A stretch of DNA of 64,000 bases from Flavobacterium tiangeerense (GTDB taxonomy: Bacteria > Bacteroidota > Bacteroidia > Flavobacteriales > Flavobacteriaceae): contig NZ_VLKO01000007.1 of assembly GCF_007830355.1 (NCBI RefSeq), forward strand, positions 62,001 to 126,000, given 5' to 3'. The notes beneath the pieces are model-generated. The model was not told the origin of the DNA, did not search any database, and was given only the letters and a program-made list of their open reading frames with translations. Shown one piece after another: positions 50,219 to 59,305 of this stretch. Position 1 is the stretch's first letter, and each line of letters begins with the position of its first letter. Position numbers and translations under genes: made by a program.

Positions 50219-52666
50219 ATGAAAGTACTCAAATTTGGAGGCACTTCTGTGGCCAATGCACAAAATATAAAATTGGTAATGTCAATTGTCATGAACCAAT
50301 CCCTAAACCAACAATTAATTGTAGTGGTATCTGCTTTTAGTAAAGTTACTGATATGCTCCAACTTGCTTCACAAAAAGCGGCTGCTGGAGATGAAAATTA
50401 CAAAACAATTCTTGCCGAAATTGAGAAAAACCACTTAGAAGTTTTAAGAGAGCTTATACCAGTACAAAATCAAAGCGGTTTGCTTAGCCAAATTAAGAGA
50501 ATTATCAATCATCTTGAAACCTTACTGGATGGCTGCTATCTTTTGGGTGAATTATCCGCAAGAACTTCAGATACTATTTTAAGTTTTGGTGAGTTGCTTT
50601 CTTCATTTATCATATCCGAAGGAATGCAGCAAATAATCCCAAATAGTGGCTACAAAGACAGTAGAGAATTAATTAAAACCAATGCTGATTTTGGAAAAGC
50701 AACGGTAAATTTTGAAGTAACAAATAAACAGATCAATCTATTTTTCGAATCTAATGAAAAACAGGTAGTTGTAATGCCGGGTTTTATTGCTGCTTCATTA
50801 GACGGAATCAATACTACCTTAGGACGCGGAGGATCTGACTATACGGCAGCTATTCTTGCGGGGGCACTTGATGTACAGGAACTTGAAATTTGGACTGATG
50901 TCAACGGAATGTTTACTGCCAATCCAAAAATTGTAAAACAAGCGAAACCTATTGCATTCATTTCCTATCAGGAAGCGATGGAGTTGTCTCATTTTGGAGC
51001 TAAAGTACTGTATCCGCCAACTATACAGCCTGTTTTAAGAAAAAATATTCCTATTTTAATCAAAAACACTTTTGAACCAGAAGCCGAAGGAACTTATATT
51101 TCGAACCAATTTATAACAACATCTAATCCCGTAAAAGGAATCACACATATTGATAAAATCACATTGATTACACTTGAAGGTTCTGGAATGATTGGTGTTT
51201 CTGGGTCTTCTAAAAGACTTTTTGAAGTATTATCACATCATAAAATAAACGTGATTTTTATTACTCAAGCTTCATCTGAGCATTCTATTTGTATTGGGAT
51301 TTTAAATTCAGATGCCGCTGTAGCCGAGGATGCAATCAACGCCGCATTTGAAGTGGAAATTATACAAAATAAAGTTAATCCATGTATTGTTGAACAAAAT
51401 TTATGCATCATAGCCATAGTGGGCGAGAATATGAAAAACCATCAAGGTTTAAGCGGTAGAATGTTTAGCACTTTGGGAAAAAACAATGTCAATATTCGCG
51501 CCATTGCTCAAGGAGCTTCAGAAAGAAATATTTCGGCGGTAATTAACGAAAGAGATGTAAAAAAAGCATTGAATTCGCTGCATGAAAACTTTTTTGAAGA
51601 AAACACCAAGCAACTCAACTTGTTCGTGATGGGAGTAGGAAATGTGGGAGAAAAATTCATAGAACAAATTCAACATCAAAAGAAATTCCTTAAAGAAAAA
51701 TTGAAGATAAACCTGCGCGTAATAGCCTTGTCAAATTCTAGAAAAATGTATTTTGATGAAGATGGAATCTCCTTAAAAGATTGGCAATTTGCTTTAGAAA
51801 CAGGAGAACCTTGTAACCAAGAGCAGTTTATCACACAAGTTAAAGAACTCAATTTACGCAACAGTATTTTTGTAGATATCACGGCAAATGAAAGTGTTTC
51901 TAAAACATACGAACAGTATTTAAAACACAATATTGCCGTAGTGACTTGTAATAAAATTGCATGCGCATCAGAGTACGACAATTATAAAAAGCTAAAAAAA
52001 CTATCCAGACAATTTAATGCTCCTTTTCTGTTTGAAACTAATGTTGGAGCTGGATTACCAATTATTGATACGGTAAAAAATCTAGTTGCTTCGGGCGATA
52101 AAGTCAATAAAATTCAAGCCGTTTTATCTGGTAGTTTGAACTTTATTTTTAATAATTTCGATGAAAATAACACTTTTCATGATGTTGTAAAAGAAGCTGG
52201 TGTACAGGGATTTACAGAGCCAGATCCAAAGATAGATTTGAGCGGAATTGACGTTGCCAGAAAGATATTAATCTTGATTCGCGAAAGCGGTTACAAAATG
52301 GAAATTGACGAAATTACAAACGAATCGTTCATGCCAGCTGAATGTTTGGATACAACTAATAATGAAGCCTTTTTCAAATCCTTACAAACACATGCGGCAC
52401 ATTTTGAATCCATTTACAAAGAAGCATTAATCAAAGAATCACGATTAAAATATGTGGCGCAATTTGAAGACGGAAAAGCTAATGTAGGATTGCGATTCAT
52501 TCCTAAGGACCATCCTTTTTATAATCTAGAAGGAAAAGACAATATTGTATTGTTTTTCACAAACCGTTATGTACATCAACCGCTATTGATAAAAGGAGCT
52601 GGTGCCGGAGCTGCAGTTACAGCTTCAGGAATTTTTGCAGATGTAATTAGGATTGGAAATATATAA
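50219..52666 (+). CDS. thrA: bifunctional aspartate kinase / homoserine dehydrogenase I
   Basis: An 815-residue fusion that catalyses the first and third steps from aspartate to threonine. Residues 1-about 290 are the aspartokinase domain (VLKFGGTSVANAQN, TTLGRGGSDYTAAILA), about 310-450 tandem ACT domains that bind threonine as inhibitor (GSGMIGVSGSSKRLFEVL, NVNIRAIAQGASERNIS), and about 460-815 homoserine dehydrogenase (VMGVGNVGEKFIEQI nucleotide site, VLSGSLNFIFN, GFTEPDPKIDLSGIDVARK). It is followed by thrB and thrC. Confidence 0.97.
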   Translation: MKVLKFGGTSVANAQNIKLVMSIVMNQSLNQQLIVVVSAFSKVTDMLQLASQKAAAGDENYKTILAEIEKNHLEVLRELIPVQNQSGLLSQIKRIINHLETLLDGCYLLGELSARTSDTILSFGELLSSFIISEGMQQIIPNSGYKDSRELIKTNADFGKATVNFEVTNKQINLFFESNEKQVVVMPGFIAASLDGINTTLGRGGSDYTAAILAGALDVQELEIWTDVNGMFTANPKIVKQAKPIAFISYQEAMELSHFGAKVLYPPTIQPVLRKNIPILIKNTFEPEAEGTYISNQFITTSNPVKGITHIDKITLITLEGSGMIGVSGSSKRLFEVLSHHKINVIFITQASSEHSICIGILNSDAAVAEDAINAAFEVEIIQNKVNPCIVEQNLCIIAIVGENMKNHQGLSGRMFSTLGKNNVNIRAIAQGASERNISAVINERDVKKALNSLHENFFEENTKQLNLFVMGVGNVGEKFIEQIQHQKKFLKEKLKINLRVIALSNSRKMYFDEDGISLKDWQFALETGEPCNQEQFITQVKELNLRNSIFVDITANESVSKTYEQYLKHNIAVVTCNKIACASEYDNYKKLKKLSRQFNAPFLFETNVGAGLPIIDTVKNLVASGDKVNKIQAVLSGSLNFIFNNFDENNTFHDVVKEAGVQGFTEPDPKIDLSGIDVARKILILIRESGYKMEIDEITNESFMPAECLDTTNNEAFFKSLQTHAAHFESIYKEALIKESRLKYVAQFEDGKANVGLRFIPKDHPFYNLEGKDNIVLFFTNRYVHQPLLIKGAGAGAAVTASGIFADVIRIGNI

Positions 52667-52773
52667 ATAAGTCATAAAGTCGAATGTCATAAAGTCTACA
52701 AGTTACCGACTTCATTTTATGTACATTTCAATGACTTTATCACTTTAAGACATTAGACTTTAAGACTACTATT
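52667..52773. repeat. intergenic CATAAAGTC repeat cluster between thrA and thrB
   Basis: CATAAAGTC occurs twice in direct orientation (52673-52696 region) and its complement GACTTTAT once, with ACTTTAAGAC words before thrB. The cluster resembles short dispersed intergenic repeats and interrupts an otherwise compact operon. Confidence 0.5.
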
Positions 52774-53700
52774 ATGAATGAAATAAAAATATTTTGCCCA
52801 GCTACAATTGCTAATCTTTCCTGTGGTTTTGATGTCCTAGGACTTTGTTTAGAAACTGCGGGTGACGAAATGATTATTCGGAAATCAAATATAAAAGGAA
52901 TTCGAATTACTAAAATTGTGGGTGCCGACCTGCCTTTGGAAACCGAAAAAAATGTTGCTGGAGTCTCCGCTTTGGCAATGTTAGAAGAAGTAGAAACCGA
53001 ATTTGGTTTTGAAATCGAAATTTACAAAAATATCAAAGCCGGAAGCGGAATTGGGAGCAGTGCCGCGAGTGCAGCGGGTGCAGTTTTTGGAATTAATGAA
53101 TTATTGGGACGTCCATTTACTCGAAAAGAATTGGTTGTATTTGCGATGCAAGGCGAAAAATTAGCCAGTGGAAATGCCCATGCTGATAATGTTGCTCCTG
53201 CCCTCTTGGGAGGATTTACATTGGTAAGAAGTTATAATCCACTGGATATTATAAAAATAGAAAGTCCATCTGAATTGTATGCCACCGTGGTTCATCCTCA
53301 AATTGAATTGAAAACATCAGATGCTCGTTCCGTATTAAAACAAACTATTTCCTTAAAAAGTGCCATTGTACAATGGGGAAATGTAGGCGGATTAGTTGCA
53401 GGTTTGTACACTCAAGATTATGAATTAATAGGTAGGTCCTTGCATGACGAAATCATAGAACCCTTGCGTAGTGTTTTAATTCCTGGATTTGATTTTATCA
53501 AAAAAACAGCCTACGAAAACGGAGCTTTAGGTTCAGGTATATCGGGTTCAGGTCCTTCTATTTTTGCTTTAAGCAAAGGAAAGGAAACCGCTAATAAAAT
53601 CGCAAAAGCCATGAGCGTTGTATACGATGAAATGAATTTACCGTATGAAATTCACGTTTCAAAAGTAAATGAGGAAGGAATTAAAATAATAGCCCCCTAA
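52774..53700 (+). CDS. thrB: homoserine kinase
   Basis: A 308-residue GHMP kinase that phosphorylates homoserine. The N-terminal CPATIANLSCGFDVLGLCL and the ATP loop AGSGIGSSAASAAGAVFG (about 90-107) are typical, as is the C-terminal GSGISGSGPSIFAL. It lies between thrA and thrC in the operon. Confidence 0.95.
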   Translation: MNEIKIFCPATIANLSCGFDVLGLCLETAGDEMIIRKSNIKGIRITKIVGADLPLETEKNVAGVSALAMLEEVETEFGFEIEIYKNIKAGSGIGSSAASAAGAVFGINELLGRPFTRKELVVFAMQGEKLASGNAHADNVAPALLGGFTLVRSYNPLDIIKIESPSELYATVVHPQIELKTSDARSVLKQTISLKSAIVQWGNVGGLVAGLYTQDYELIGRSLHDEIIEPLRSVLIPGFDFIKKTAYENGALGSGISGSGPSIFALSKGKETANKIAKAMSVVYDEMNLPYEIHVSKVNEEGIKIIAP

Positions 53701-53815
53701 CCCCCGGAGGGGGAATAAAGGAAAAATATAGTGATTTTAAAATTATTATAAACACATTCTGAATCCCGTTTCGTCTGCCTTCCCTCTGGGGTGGGTTGGG
53801 GTGGGGATTATATAA
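53694..53815. repeat. GC-rich intergenic inverted repeat between thrB and thrC
   Basis: CCCCCTAACCCCCGGAGGGG begins at the thrB stop codon, and a facing, diverged copy (CCTCTGGGGTGGGTTGGGG) lies at 53782-53803. Both stand out in AT-rich DNA. Such CCCTAACCCC-type blocks are dispersed intergenic repeats in flavobacteria and may affect operon read-through. Confidence 0.6.
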
Positions 53816-53827
53816 TTACAAAACATA

Positions 53828-55117
53828 ATGGAATACTACAGTTTAAACCATAACGCACCCAATGTTTCTTTCAAAGAAGCCGTAATACAAGGATTAGCAA
53901 CTGATAAAGGCTTGTATTTCCCTGAAACAATTACTCCGCTTCCAGAGTCTTTTTTTGACAACATCGAAAATTTAAGCAATGAAGAAATTGCTTTTGAAGC
54001 GATCCAACAATTTGTAGGTGACGAAATCCCAGCAGATACTTTAAAAAAAATCATCGCCGAAACATTATGCTTTGATTTTCCTATTGTCGAAATTGAAAAA
54101 AACATTTACTCTCTTGAATTGTTTCATGGCCCAACAATGGCTTTCAAAGACGTAGGTGCGCGATTCATGTCTCGTTGTTTGGGGTATTTCAACAAAGATA
54201 AGGCCGATAGTAAAAATACGGTTTTAGTTGCCACCTCTGGCGATACAGGTGGTGCTGTAGCCAGTGGTTTCCTTGGTGTAAAAGGCGTTGAAGTCATTAT
54301 ACTATATCCATCGGGTAAAGTGAGCGATATTCAAGAACGACAATTGACCACTTTGGGACAAAATATTAAAGCACTTGAAGTGGATGGCGTTTTTGATGAT
54401 TGTCAGGATATGGTTAAAAGAGCGTTTTTGGAAGAAAGTCTACAACATAAAAACTTAACATCAGCAAACTCCATCAATATTGCGCGCTGGTTGCCGCAAA
54501 TGTTTTATTTCTTCTTTGCTTACAAGGTATTAAATAAACATAATAAACCTTTAATTTTCTCTTGTCCAAGTGGGAATTTTGGGAATATTTGCGCAGGGAT
54601 TATTGCTAAAAAAATGGGATTACCCATTGAACATTTTGTAGCTGCAACGAATGTAAACGATACGGTTCCGAGATTTTTAGAAAATGGAATTTACGATCCA
54701 AAACCTTCCAAAGCGACCATTTCAAATGCGATGGACGTAGGAAACCCAAGTAATTTCATCCGAATTCAGGAAATGTACCAAAATGATTTGAAGCAATTTA
54801 AAAAAGATTTTTCTTCGTTTACGTTCTCTGATGCAGAAACTTTAACAGCCATGAAAACCATTTATGACACGAACGGTTATATTGCAGAACCTCATGGAGC
54901 TGTGGGCTATCTTGGATTAAAAAAAGAATTAGAAAATTATCCAAATGCAATAGGTGTTTTCTTAGAAACGGCACATCCCATTAAGTTTTTGGATACAGTG
55001 GAACCAACATTAAATATTACATTACCCATACCAATCCAGATAGAAAATGTTTTAGGTAAAGAAAAAGTGAGCGTTAAAATTGAAACGTATGAGGATTTGA
55101 GAAATATTTTAAAATAG
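53828..55117 (+). CDS. thrC: threonine synthase
   Basis: A 429-residue PLP enzyme that converts phosphohomoserine to threonine. The N-terminal MEYYSLNHNAPNVSFKEAVI and the PLP lysine Lys107 in GPTMAFKDVGARF are family hallmarks; VATSGDTGGAVASGFLG binds the cofactor phosphate and substrate. It is the last gene of the thrABC operon. Confidence 0.96.
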   Translation: MEYYSLNHNAPNVSFKEAVIQGLATDKGLYFPETITPLPESFFDNIENLSNEEIAFEAIQQFVGDEIPADTLKKIIAETLCFDFPIVEIEKNIYSLELFHGPTMAFKDVGARFMSRCLGYFNKDKADSKNTVLVATSGDTGGAVASGFLGVKGVEVIILYPSGKVSDIQERQLTTLGQNIKALEVDGVFDDCQDMVKRAFLEESLQHKNLTSANSINIARWLPQMFYFFFAYKVLNKHNKPLIFSCPSGNFGNICAGIIAKKMGLPIEHFVAATNVNDTVPRFLENGIYDPKPSKATISNAMDVGNPSNFIRIQEMYQNDLKQFKKDFSSFTFSDAETLTAMKTIYDTNGYIAEPHGAVGYLGLKKELENYPNAIGVFLETAHPIKFLDTVEPTLNITLPIPIQIENVLGKEKVSVKIETYEDLRNILK

Positions 55118-55304
55118 ATACAGACGATTTTTACGTTCTTGAAAACGCCCTTTTTTAAAATTAAAATGATAGCAATAATTCGATTAAATAAAGAGTAATT
55201 TTTAATAATTTTATCCGCAACAATGAATTAAAACCAACTATTTTTAGTTTAAAAATAGTACGTTTAGACTCCTAATTTGATTTCATTTATTAAAAAAACG
55301 TTAG

Positions 55305-55767
55305 ATGACCACTTTTCCAGTAATAGCCTCAACATTGTCAGAAAAAGAATTAGGAGATTTTATCAAAAAAAGGTACGAACTGACAGACGATTATAATTGT
55401 AAATTGTACCGGACAGGTGTAAATCACACCTACTTTATTTCGAAAAATGAAACTAAATTTGTTTTAAGAGTATACTGCTATAATTGGCGAACTAAATTAG
55501 AAATTGAGCAAGAATTAGAACTTTTGAATTTTTAGAGAAAATTCTTTTTCGGTATCAATTCCAATTTTAGATAAAAAAGAGAATTTCATTCAAGAAATTA
55601 ATGGAATTCCAGAAGCGGGAGCATCTATTTATATTTTTTTAGGAATACAAGCGCAAAGATTTGATTGGTCCAATAACTTAATTACTGAAAACTATCTCAA
55701 AATGTATGTTGAAAGAATCAAAAATTGGATTGAATACATTGAGCGAAACAACAATTCTAAAAATTAA
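55305..55767 (+). pseudogene. decayed phosphotransferase (APH/homoserine-kinase-II-like)
   Basis: The first 76 residues (SEKELGDFIKKRYELTDDYN, GVNHTYFISKNETKFVLRVY) are the N-lobe of an APH-type kinase, ending at a TAG at 55533-55535. Coding potential resumes in another frame at about 55538 (ENSFSVSIPILDKKENFIQE) and then jumps to a C-terminal piece (GIQAQRFDWSNNLITENYLK) ending at 55767. The frameshift and the loss of the catalytic C-lobe core (HGD and DFD motifs) make it a pseudogene. Confidence 0.85.
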
Positions 55768-55884
55768 TGCTTTAGTTTTATTGAAATACATTTCTGTTTT
55801 TTACACAAAAGGGTAAATGAATTATAGTTCAAAGATTTATTTTAATATCGATTAATAAAAGCAACCAACAAAAATACATTTACT

Positions 55885-56394
55885 ATGGACATTCATTTTA
55901 GACAAGCAAATCAAACAGATGCTGCTGCAATTTGGACCATTTTACAGAACGCTATTTTGCGAAGAAAAAATGACGGAAGCACACAATGGCAAGATGGTTA
56001 TCCAAATCCAGAAATTATAAACAACGATATTTTAAAAGGCGCTGGATATGTTTTAGTACAAGATCAAACTATCATAGGATATACAGCTGTTTATTTCAAC
56101 TATGAGCCTGCTTATGAAAATATTCAAGGAAAATGGCTGACAAATAACGACTTCCTGGTGGTACACCGAATTGCCATTGGCGAAAGCCAAACAGGAAAAG
56201 GACTTGCAAAAATGATTTTAAAATATGTTGAAGAACTAGCACTTGAAAAAAACATTTATAGCATAAAAGCAGATACCAACTTTGATAACCTGCCTATGTT
56301 GCGTATTTTTGAAAGTTTGGGATATCAATATTGCGGCGAAGTTTTTTTTAGAGGAAGTCCTCGAAAAGCTTTTGAAAAAACACTTAAACCTTAA
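55885..56394 (+). CDS. GNAT-family N-acetyltransferase
   Basis: A 169-residue acetyl-CoA-dependent acetyltransferase. DIHFRQANQTDAAAIWTIL is the typical N-terminus; LVVHRIAIGESQTGKGLAKMIL carries the acetyl-CoA pyrophosphate loop (Q/RxxGxG/A), and LPMLRIFESLGYQYCGEVFF is the conserved C-terminus. The substrate is unknown. It stands alone between the kinase pseudogene and a convergent gene. Confidence 0.9.
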   Translation: MDIHFRQANQTDAAAIWTILQNAILRRKNDGSTQWQDGYPNPEIINNDILKGAGYVLVQDQTIIGYTAVYFNYEPAYENIQGKWLTNNDFLVVHRIAIGESQTGKGLAKMILKYVEELALEKNIYSIKADTNFDNLPMLRIFESLGYQYCGEVFFRGSPRKAFEKTLKP

Positions 56395-56412
56395 TCCGTT
56401 ACCAAAATAAAA

Positions 56413-56470
56413 ACGGTTTACAAATCCCTTATGCTGCTGCTGATAGCAAAAGAAGAGATTTGAGAACCGT
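56413..56470. repeat. 58-bp imperfect hairpin
   Basis: ACGGTTTACAAATCCCTT pairs with AAGAGATTTGAGAACCGT with three mismatches, and TGCT...AGCA closes the apex. It lies between the convergent GNAT and DUF4494 genes and may act as a terminator, though T-runs are short. Confidence 0.5.
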
Positions 56471-56511
56471 GTTTAAAAAGTATAGCTATAATTAATAAAC
56501 TAAGCTTCCAA

Positions 56512-57069
56512 TTATGCTATAGTTTCTTCCTCTACTTCGTCTACAAATTCCATGTGATCTTCTATTTCTGGAGTGATATCTGGTTTTGAAGCTTTTAAGG
56601 CATTAAATCGTTCTAATTGCTCAAGTTCACCTTCATCACCACTGAAATAAGGAAAAACATCCATAATAGCTGACTCAGATACAGCAGGAATGGTGTAATC
56701 ACCCATGGTTCCTTTCATGATCGTTATCGTATTATCGTACGCTTCTCTTACATCATTGGCTTGCACTAAGACATACATATTTGTTTTGCGTTCCTTTCCG
56801 CTTTCTTCATCATAAGCAATTAGTGAAATTTTAGAACGGAACCACCTGTCTGCATTTTCAAAAGGGTGAATTTCAGCATAATTGGCTACTTTAATATTGG
56901 TGATTTTAAATTCTTCACTAATATATGCTGCCATTTCTTCATTGATTCTACTTTCGGCTTCTGTATACGATAGAGCATCTACAAGATAAGGCTCGGTAGT
57001 AATTTTTTGACCACCAGTCTCGTCTGTTTTTCTATATTTTACTTTGCATTCGTACCAAATATTACTCAT
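56512..57069 (-). CDS. DUF4494 domain protein
   Basis: A 185-residue soluble protein. IWYECKVKYRKTDETGGQKI, PYLVDALSYTEAESRINEEM and NMYVLVQANDVREAYDNTI match the DUF4494 family, which is nearly confined to Bacteroidota. The function is unknown; the C-terminus is acidic. It stands alone with a terminator-like hairpin downstream. Confidence 0.85.
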   Translation of the reverse strand: MSNIWYECKVKYRKTDETGGQKITTEPYLVDALSYTEAESRINEEMAAYISEEFKITNIKVANYAEIHPFENADRWFRSKISLIAYDEESGKERKTNMYVLVQANDVREAYDNTITIMKGTMGDYTIPAVSESAIMDVFPYFSGDEGELEQLERFNALKASKPDITPEIEDHMEFVDEVEEETIA

Positions 57070-57184
57070 TTCAATTATTTTTTAGGATGCCAAAGATAAA
57101 TTTTAAAGAAAAAAAACAACCTTTTTTTTCAAATAGATATTCACAAATTACATTCTAATTGAAAAATCATTTTACATCCTAAAC

Positions 57185-57216
57185 AAAAAAATCTCTCCAA
57201 GTAGGAGAGATTTTTT
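57185..57216. terminator. terminator hairpin
   Basis: AAAAAATCTCTCC-AAGTA-GGAGAGATTTTTT, 20 bp after the nitroreductase stop codon; it has T-runs in both directions. Confidence 0.85.
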
Positions 57217-57236
57217 AAAAGATTATTTTCTTAGAA

Positions 57237-57869
57237 CTAGTCAATAAAAGTAACTAAATCTGATTTACTCTTTCTAACTTTTACTAAGTCTGATAACCAA
57301 TCGTTTTTAGCATCGCGGTATCCTACAGGAAGTATAACACAACTTCTTAAGCCTTTTTCTCTTAAACCTAAAATTTCATCAAGAGCATCAGGATCAAAAC
57401 CTTCAATTGGTGTGGTATCTACCCCTTCAAAAGCAGCCGCTGCAATGGCCATAGAAAAAGCAATATACGCTTGTCTAGCTGCATGTTGAAAGTTAACTTC
57501 TGGATCTTTTTGCGGATAACTGCTTAAAAGCATTTGTCTGTAATTTTCAAATCCTTCATTTTTAAAACCACGAATCTCATTTGTAAGATCAAACATGGTA
57601 TTGATACGCTCTGCAGTATATGTGTCCCAAGCAGCAAAAACAAGCAAATGTGAACAATCTGTAATCACCGATTGGTTCCATCCTATAACTCTTATCTTTT
57701 CTTTAATCTCTTGATTAGTAACTACCATAATCTCAAAAGGCTGTAAACCACTTGATGTAGGTGCTAGAATTGCGGCTTCAAGAATAGTATCTAATTTTTC
57801 TTGTGAAACCTTTTCACCATTCATTGCTTTTGCAGCATATCTCCATTTTAATTTGTCTATTAATTCCAT
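57237..57869 (-). CDS. NAD(P)H-dependent nitroreductase-family oxidoreductase
   Basis: A 210-residue FMN flavoprotein. LKWRYAAKAMNGEKVSQEKL and APTSSGLQPFEIMVVTN are the FMN-binding N-terminal motifs of NfsB-like enzymes, and GLRSCVILPVGYRDAKNDWLSDLVKVRK the C-terminal one. It reduces quinones, nitro compounds or similar substrates. The gene lies 32 bp after the TetR gene on the same strand, so it is probably that regulator's partner and target. Confidence 0.92.
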   Translation of the reverse strand: MELIDKLKWRYAAKAMNGEKVSQEKLDTILEAAILAPTSSGLQPFEIMVVTNQEIKEKIRVIGWNQSVITDCSHLLVFAAWDTYTAERINTMFDLTNEIRGFKNEGFENYRQMLLSSYPQKDPEVNFQHAARQAYIAFSMAIAAAAFEGVDTTPIEGFDPDALDEILGLREKGLRSCVILPVGYRDAKNDWLSDLVKVRKSKSDLVTFID

Positions 57870-57901
57870 GTTATATTTAGTATATTAAATTTATTTATTT
57901 T

Positions 57902-58480
57902 TTAAGCTTTGATGCTATCCCAGGCCATCTGGAAACTTTCGTTTAAAATATTTTCATCCGCAGTACACAAATCTTTACTATTTATATTCATTAAGAACGC
58001 CATAGGATATATGGAATGGGCATACAATAAGTATGGCGAACTATTCTTGATGACTCCCTTACTTATTCCTTCTTTCCATAAATCAAAAAGTGGAGCCAAA
58101 AAGAGCAACCCCTCTTGCCTTGTTTGATCATCAATCATAGGGGTATTATCACATTGTGACAAAAATGATGCTTCCTCTGGATGTTTTAATTTATAATGTA
58201 CCATTTGGTGCCAAATCGTTTTGAATCTTTTTTCTAAAGAGATATCCTCGGCATAATTGACAAAAGCGGCTTGAGTAAAACTTGACTTAACAGAAAGATA
58301 CAACTGGTTTAACAATTCCTGTTTACTACTAAAAAAAAGATAAATGGTTGCAGGAGATATGGAAGCAGCTTTCGCAATTTTAGCCATTGATGCTCCTTGA
58401 ATACCACCACTGTTGACAAGCTGCAAGGTAGCTTTTAATAATGCCGTACGTTTATCTATACTTTTTTGTAGCTGTGCCAT
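57902..58480 (-). CDS. TetR/AcrR-family regulator of the nitroreductase
   Basis: A 192-residue repressor. The HTH DNA-binding domain is at residues 10-55 (KATLQLVNSGGIQGASMAKIAKAASISPATIYLFFSSKQELLNQ), followed by a ligand domain. It is co-directional with the nitroreductase gene. The palindrome ATGAACGTTCAT at 58544, about 64 bp upstream of its start, is a candidate autoregulatory operator. Confidence 0.9.
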   Translation of the reverse strand: MAQLQKSIDKRTALLKATLQLVNSGGIQGASMAKIAKAASISPATIYLFFSSKQELLNQLYLSVKSSFTQAAFVNYAEDISLEKRFKTIWHQMVHYKLKHPEEASFLSQCDNTPMIDDQTRQEGLLFLAPLFDLWKEGISKGVIKNSSPYLLYAHSIYPMAFLMNINSKDLCTADENILNESFQMAWDSIKA

Positions 58481-58543
58481 ATTCTATTTCTTGTTCAAAC
58501 CAACTCGAACTATAATATTGTACAAAAGTATTCAAAAAAAAGA

Positions 58544-58555
58544 ATGAACGTTCAT
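58544..58555. promoter_or_regulatory. candidate TetR operator (left-facing unit)
   Basis: ATGAACGTTCAT is a perfect 12-bp palindrome 64 bp upstream of the leftward TetR gene. Confidence 0.45.
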
Positions 58556-58618
58556 AAATTTAAGTTAATAGTTAATTTACAGATTTAAAAATATTGTTAA
58601 ATAAAAGTTAAAAAATAA

Positions 58619-58651
58619 TTAAACAACTGTTTAAATTAAACACATGTTTAA
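58619..58651. promoter_or_regulatory. tandem palindromic operator of the efflux operon
   Basis: TTAAACAACTGTTTAA (58619-58634) and TTAAACACATGTTTAA (58636-58651) are 16-bp palindromes with identical half-sites (TTAAACA/TGTTTAA), spaced 17 bp centre to centre. They lie 28 bp before the TetR gene that heads the efflux operon, the expected place for a TetR operator with two dimers. Confidence 0.75.
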
Positions 58652-58678
58652 TTTTGCTAAATCAAAAAAAAGATTCGT

Positions 58679-59305
58679 TTGAAAAGTAATTTTAATGACA
58701 AACAAATTCAAATCCTAGAAGTTGCAGAAACTCTATTCTCAGAAAAAGGATTTGACGGTACCTCAATACGGAACATTGCTAAACTAGCCCAGATCAATGT
58801 GGCTATGGTTTCCTATTATTTTGGTTCCAAAGAACGTTTGCTTGAATCATTAATTGTCTATCGCACTTCAGATTTAAAACTCCAATTGGAGAAACTCCTT
58901 CAAGAAGAAATAGAACCTCTGGAAAAAATAAACAAATTAATAGCCCTTTACATTGATAGGATTAACCTAAATAAGGGAATTTATCGCATTTTACATTTTG
59001 AATTTACATCTAAAAAAAGAGAACAAAACATTCAAGCATTCTCTGAACTTAGAAAAGGAAATTTAAAATCCCTAGAATTGATTATTGAAGAAGGACAAAA
59101 AAAAGGAATTTTTAGGAAAGATGTTATTATACCTCTTATAACTCCAACTATTTTAGGAACTTTTTTTCATTTCCACATGAACAAACCTTTTTTTGAGAAT
59201 TTATTGAATTTAAAAACAGAGGATTTATATAACAATTACATAAAGACCAATTTGACTAATCACATTCAACAAACAATAAAAGCCTTGCTAATATATGAAA
59301 GCTAG
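58679..59305 (+). CDS. TetR/AcrR-family regulator of the efflux operon
   Basis: A 208-residue repressor. Residues 8-52 form the HTH (QIQILEVAETLFSEKGFDGTSIRNIAKLAQINVAMVSYYFGSKERLLES). The start codon is TTG at 58679, since there is no in-frame ATG nearby and the frame matches the family start. Its last 11 bp overlap the TolC-like gene, so it is co-transcribed with the pump it is likely to control through the palindromes at 58619-58651. Confidence 0.9.
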   Translation: MKSNFNDKQIQILEVAETLFSEKGFDGTSIRNIAKLAQINVAMVSYYFGSKERLLESLIVYRTSDLKLQLEKLLQEEIEPLEKINKLIALYIDRINLNKGIYRILHFEFTSKKREQNIQAFSELRKGNLKSLELIIEEGQKKGIFRKDVIIPLITPTILGTFFHFHMNKPFFENLLNLKTEDLYNNYIKTNLTNHIQQTIKALLIYES

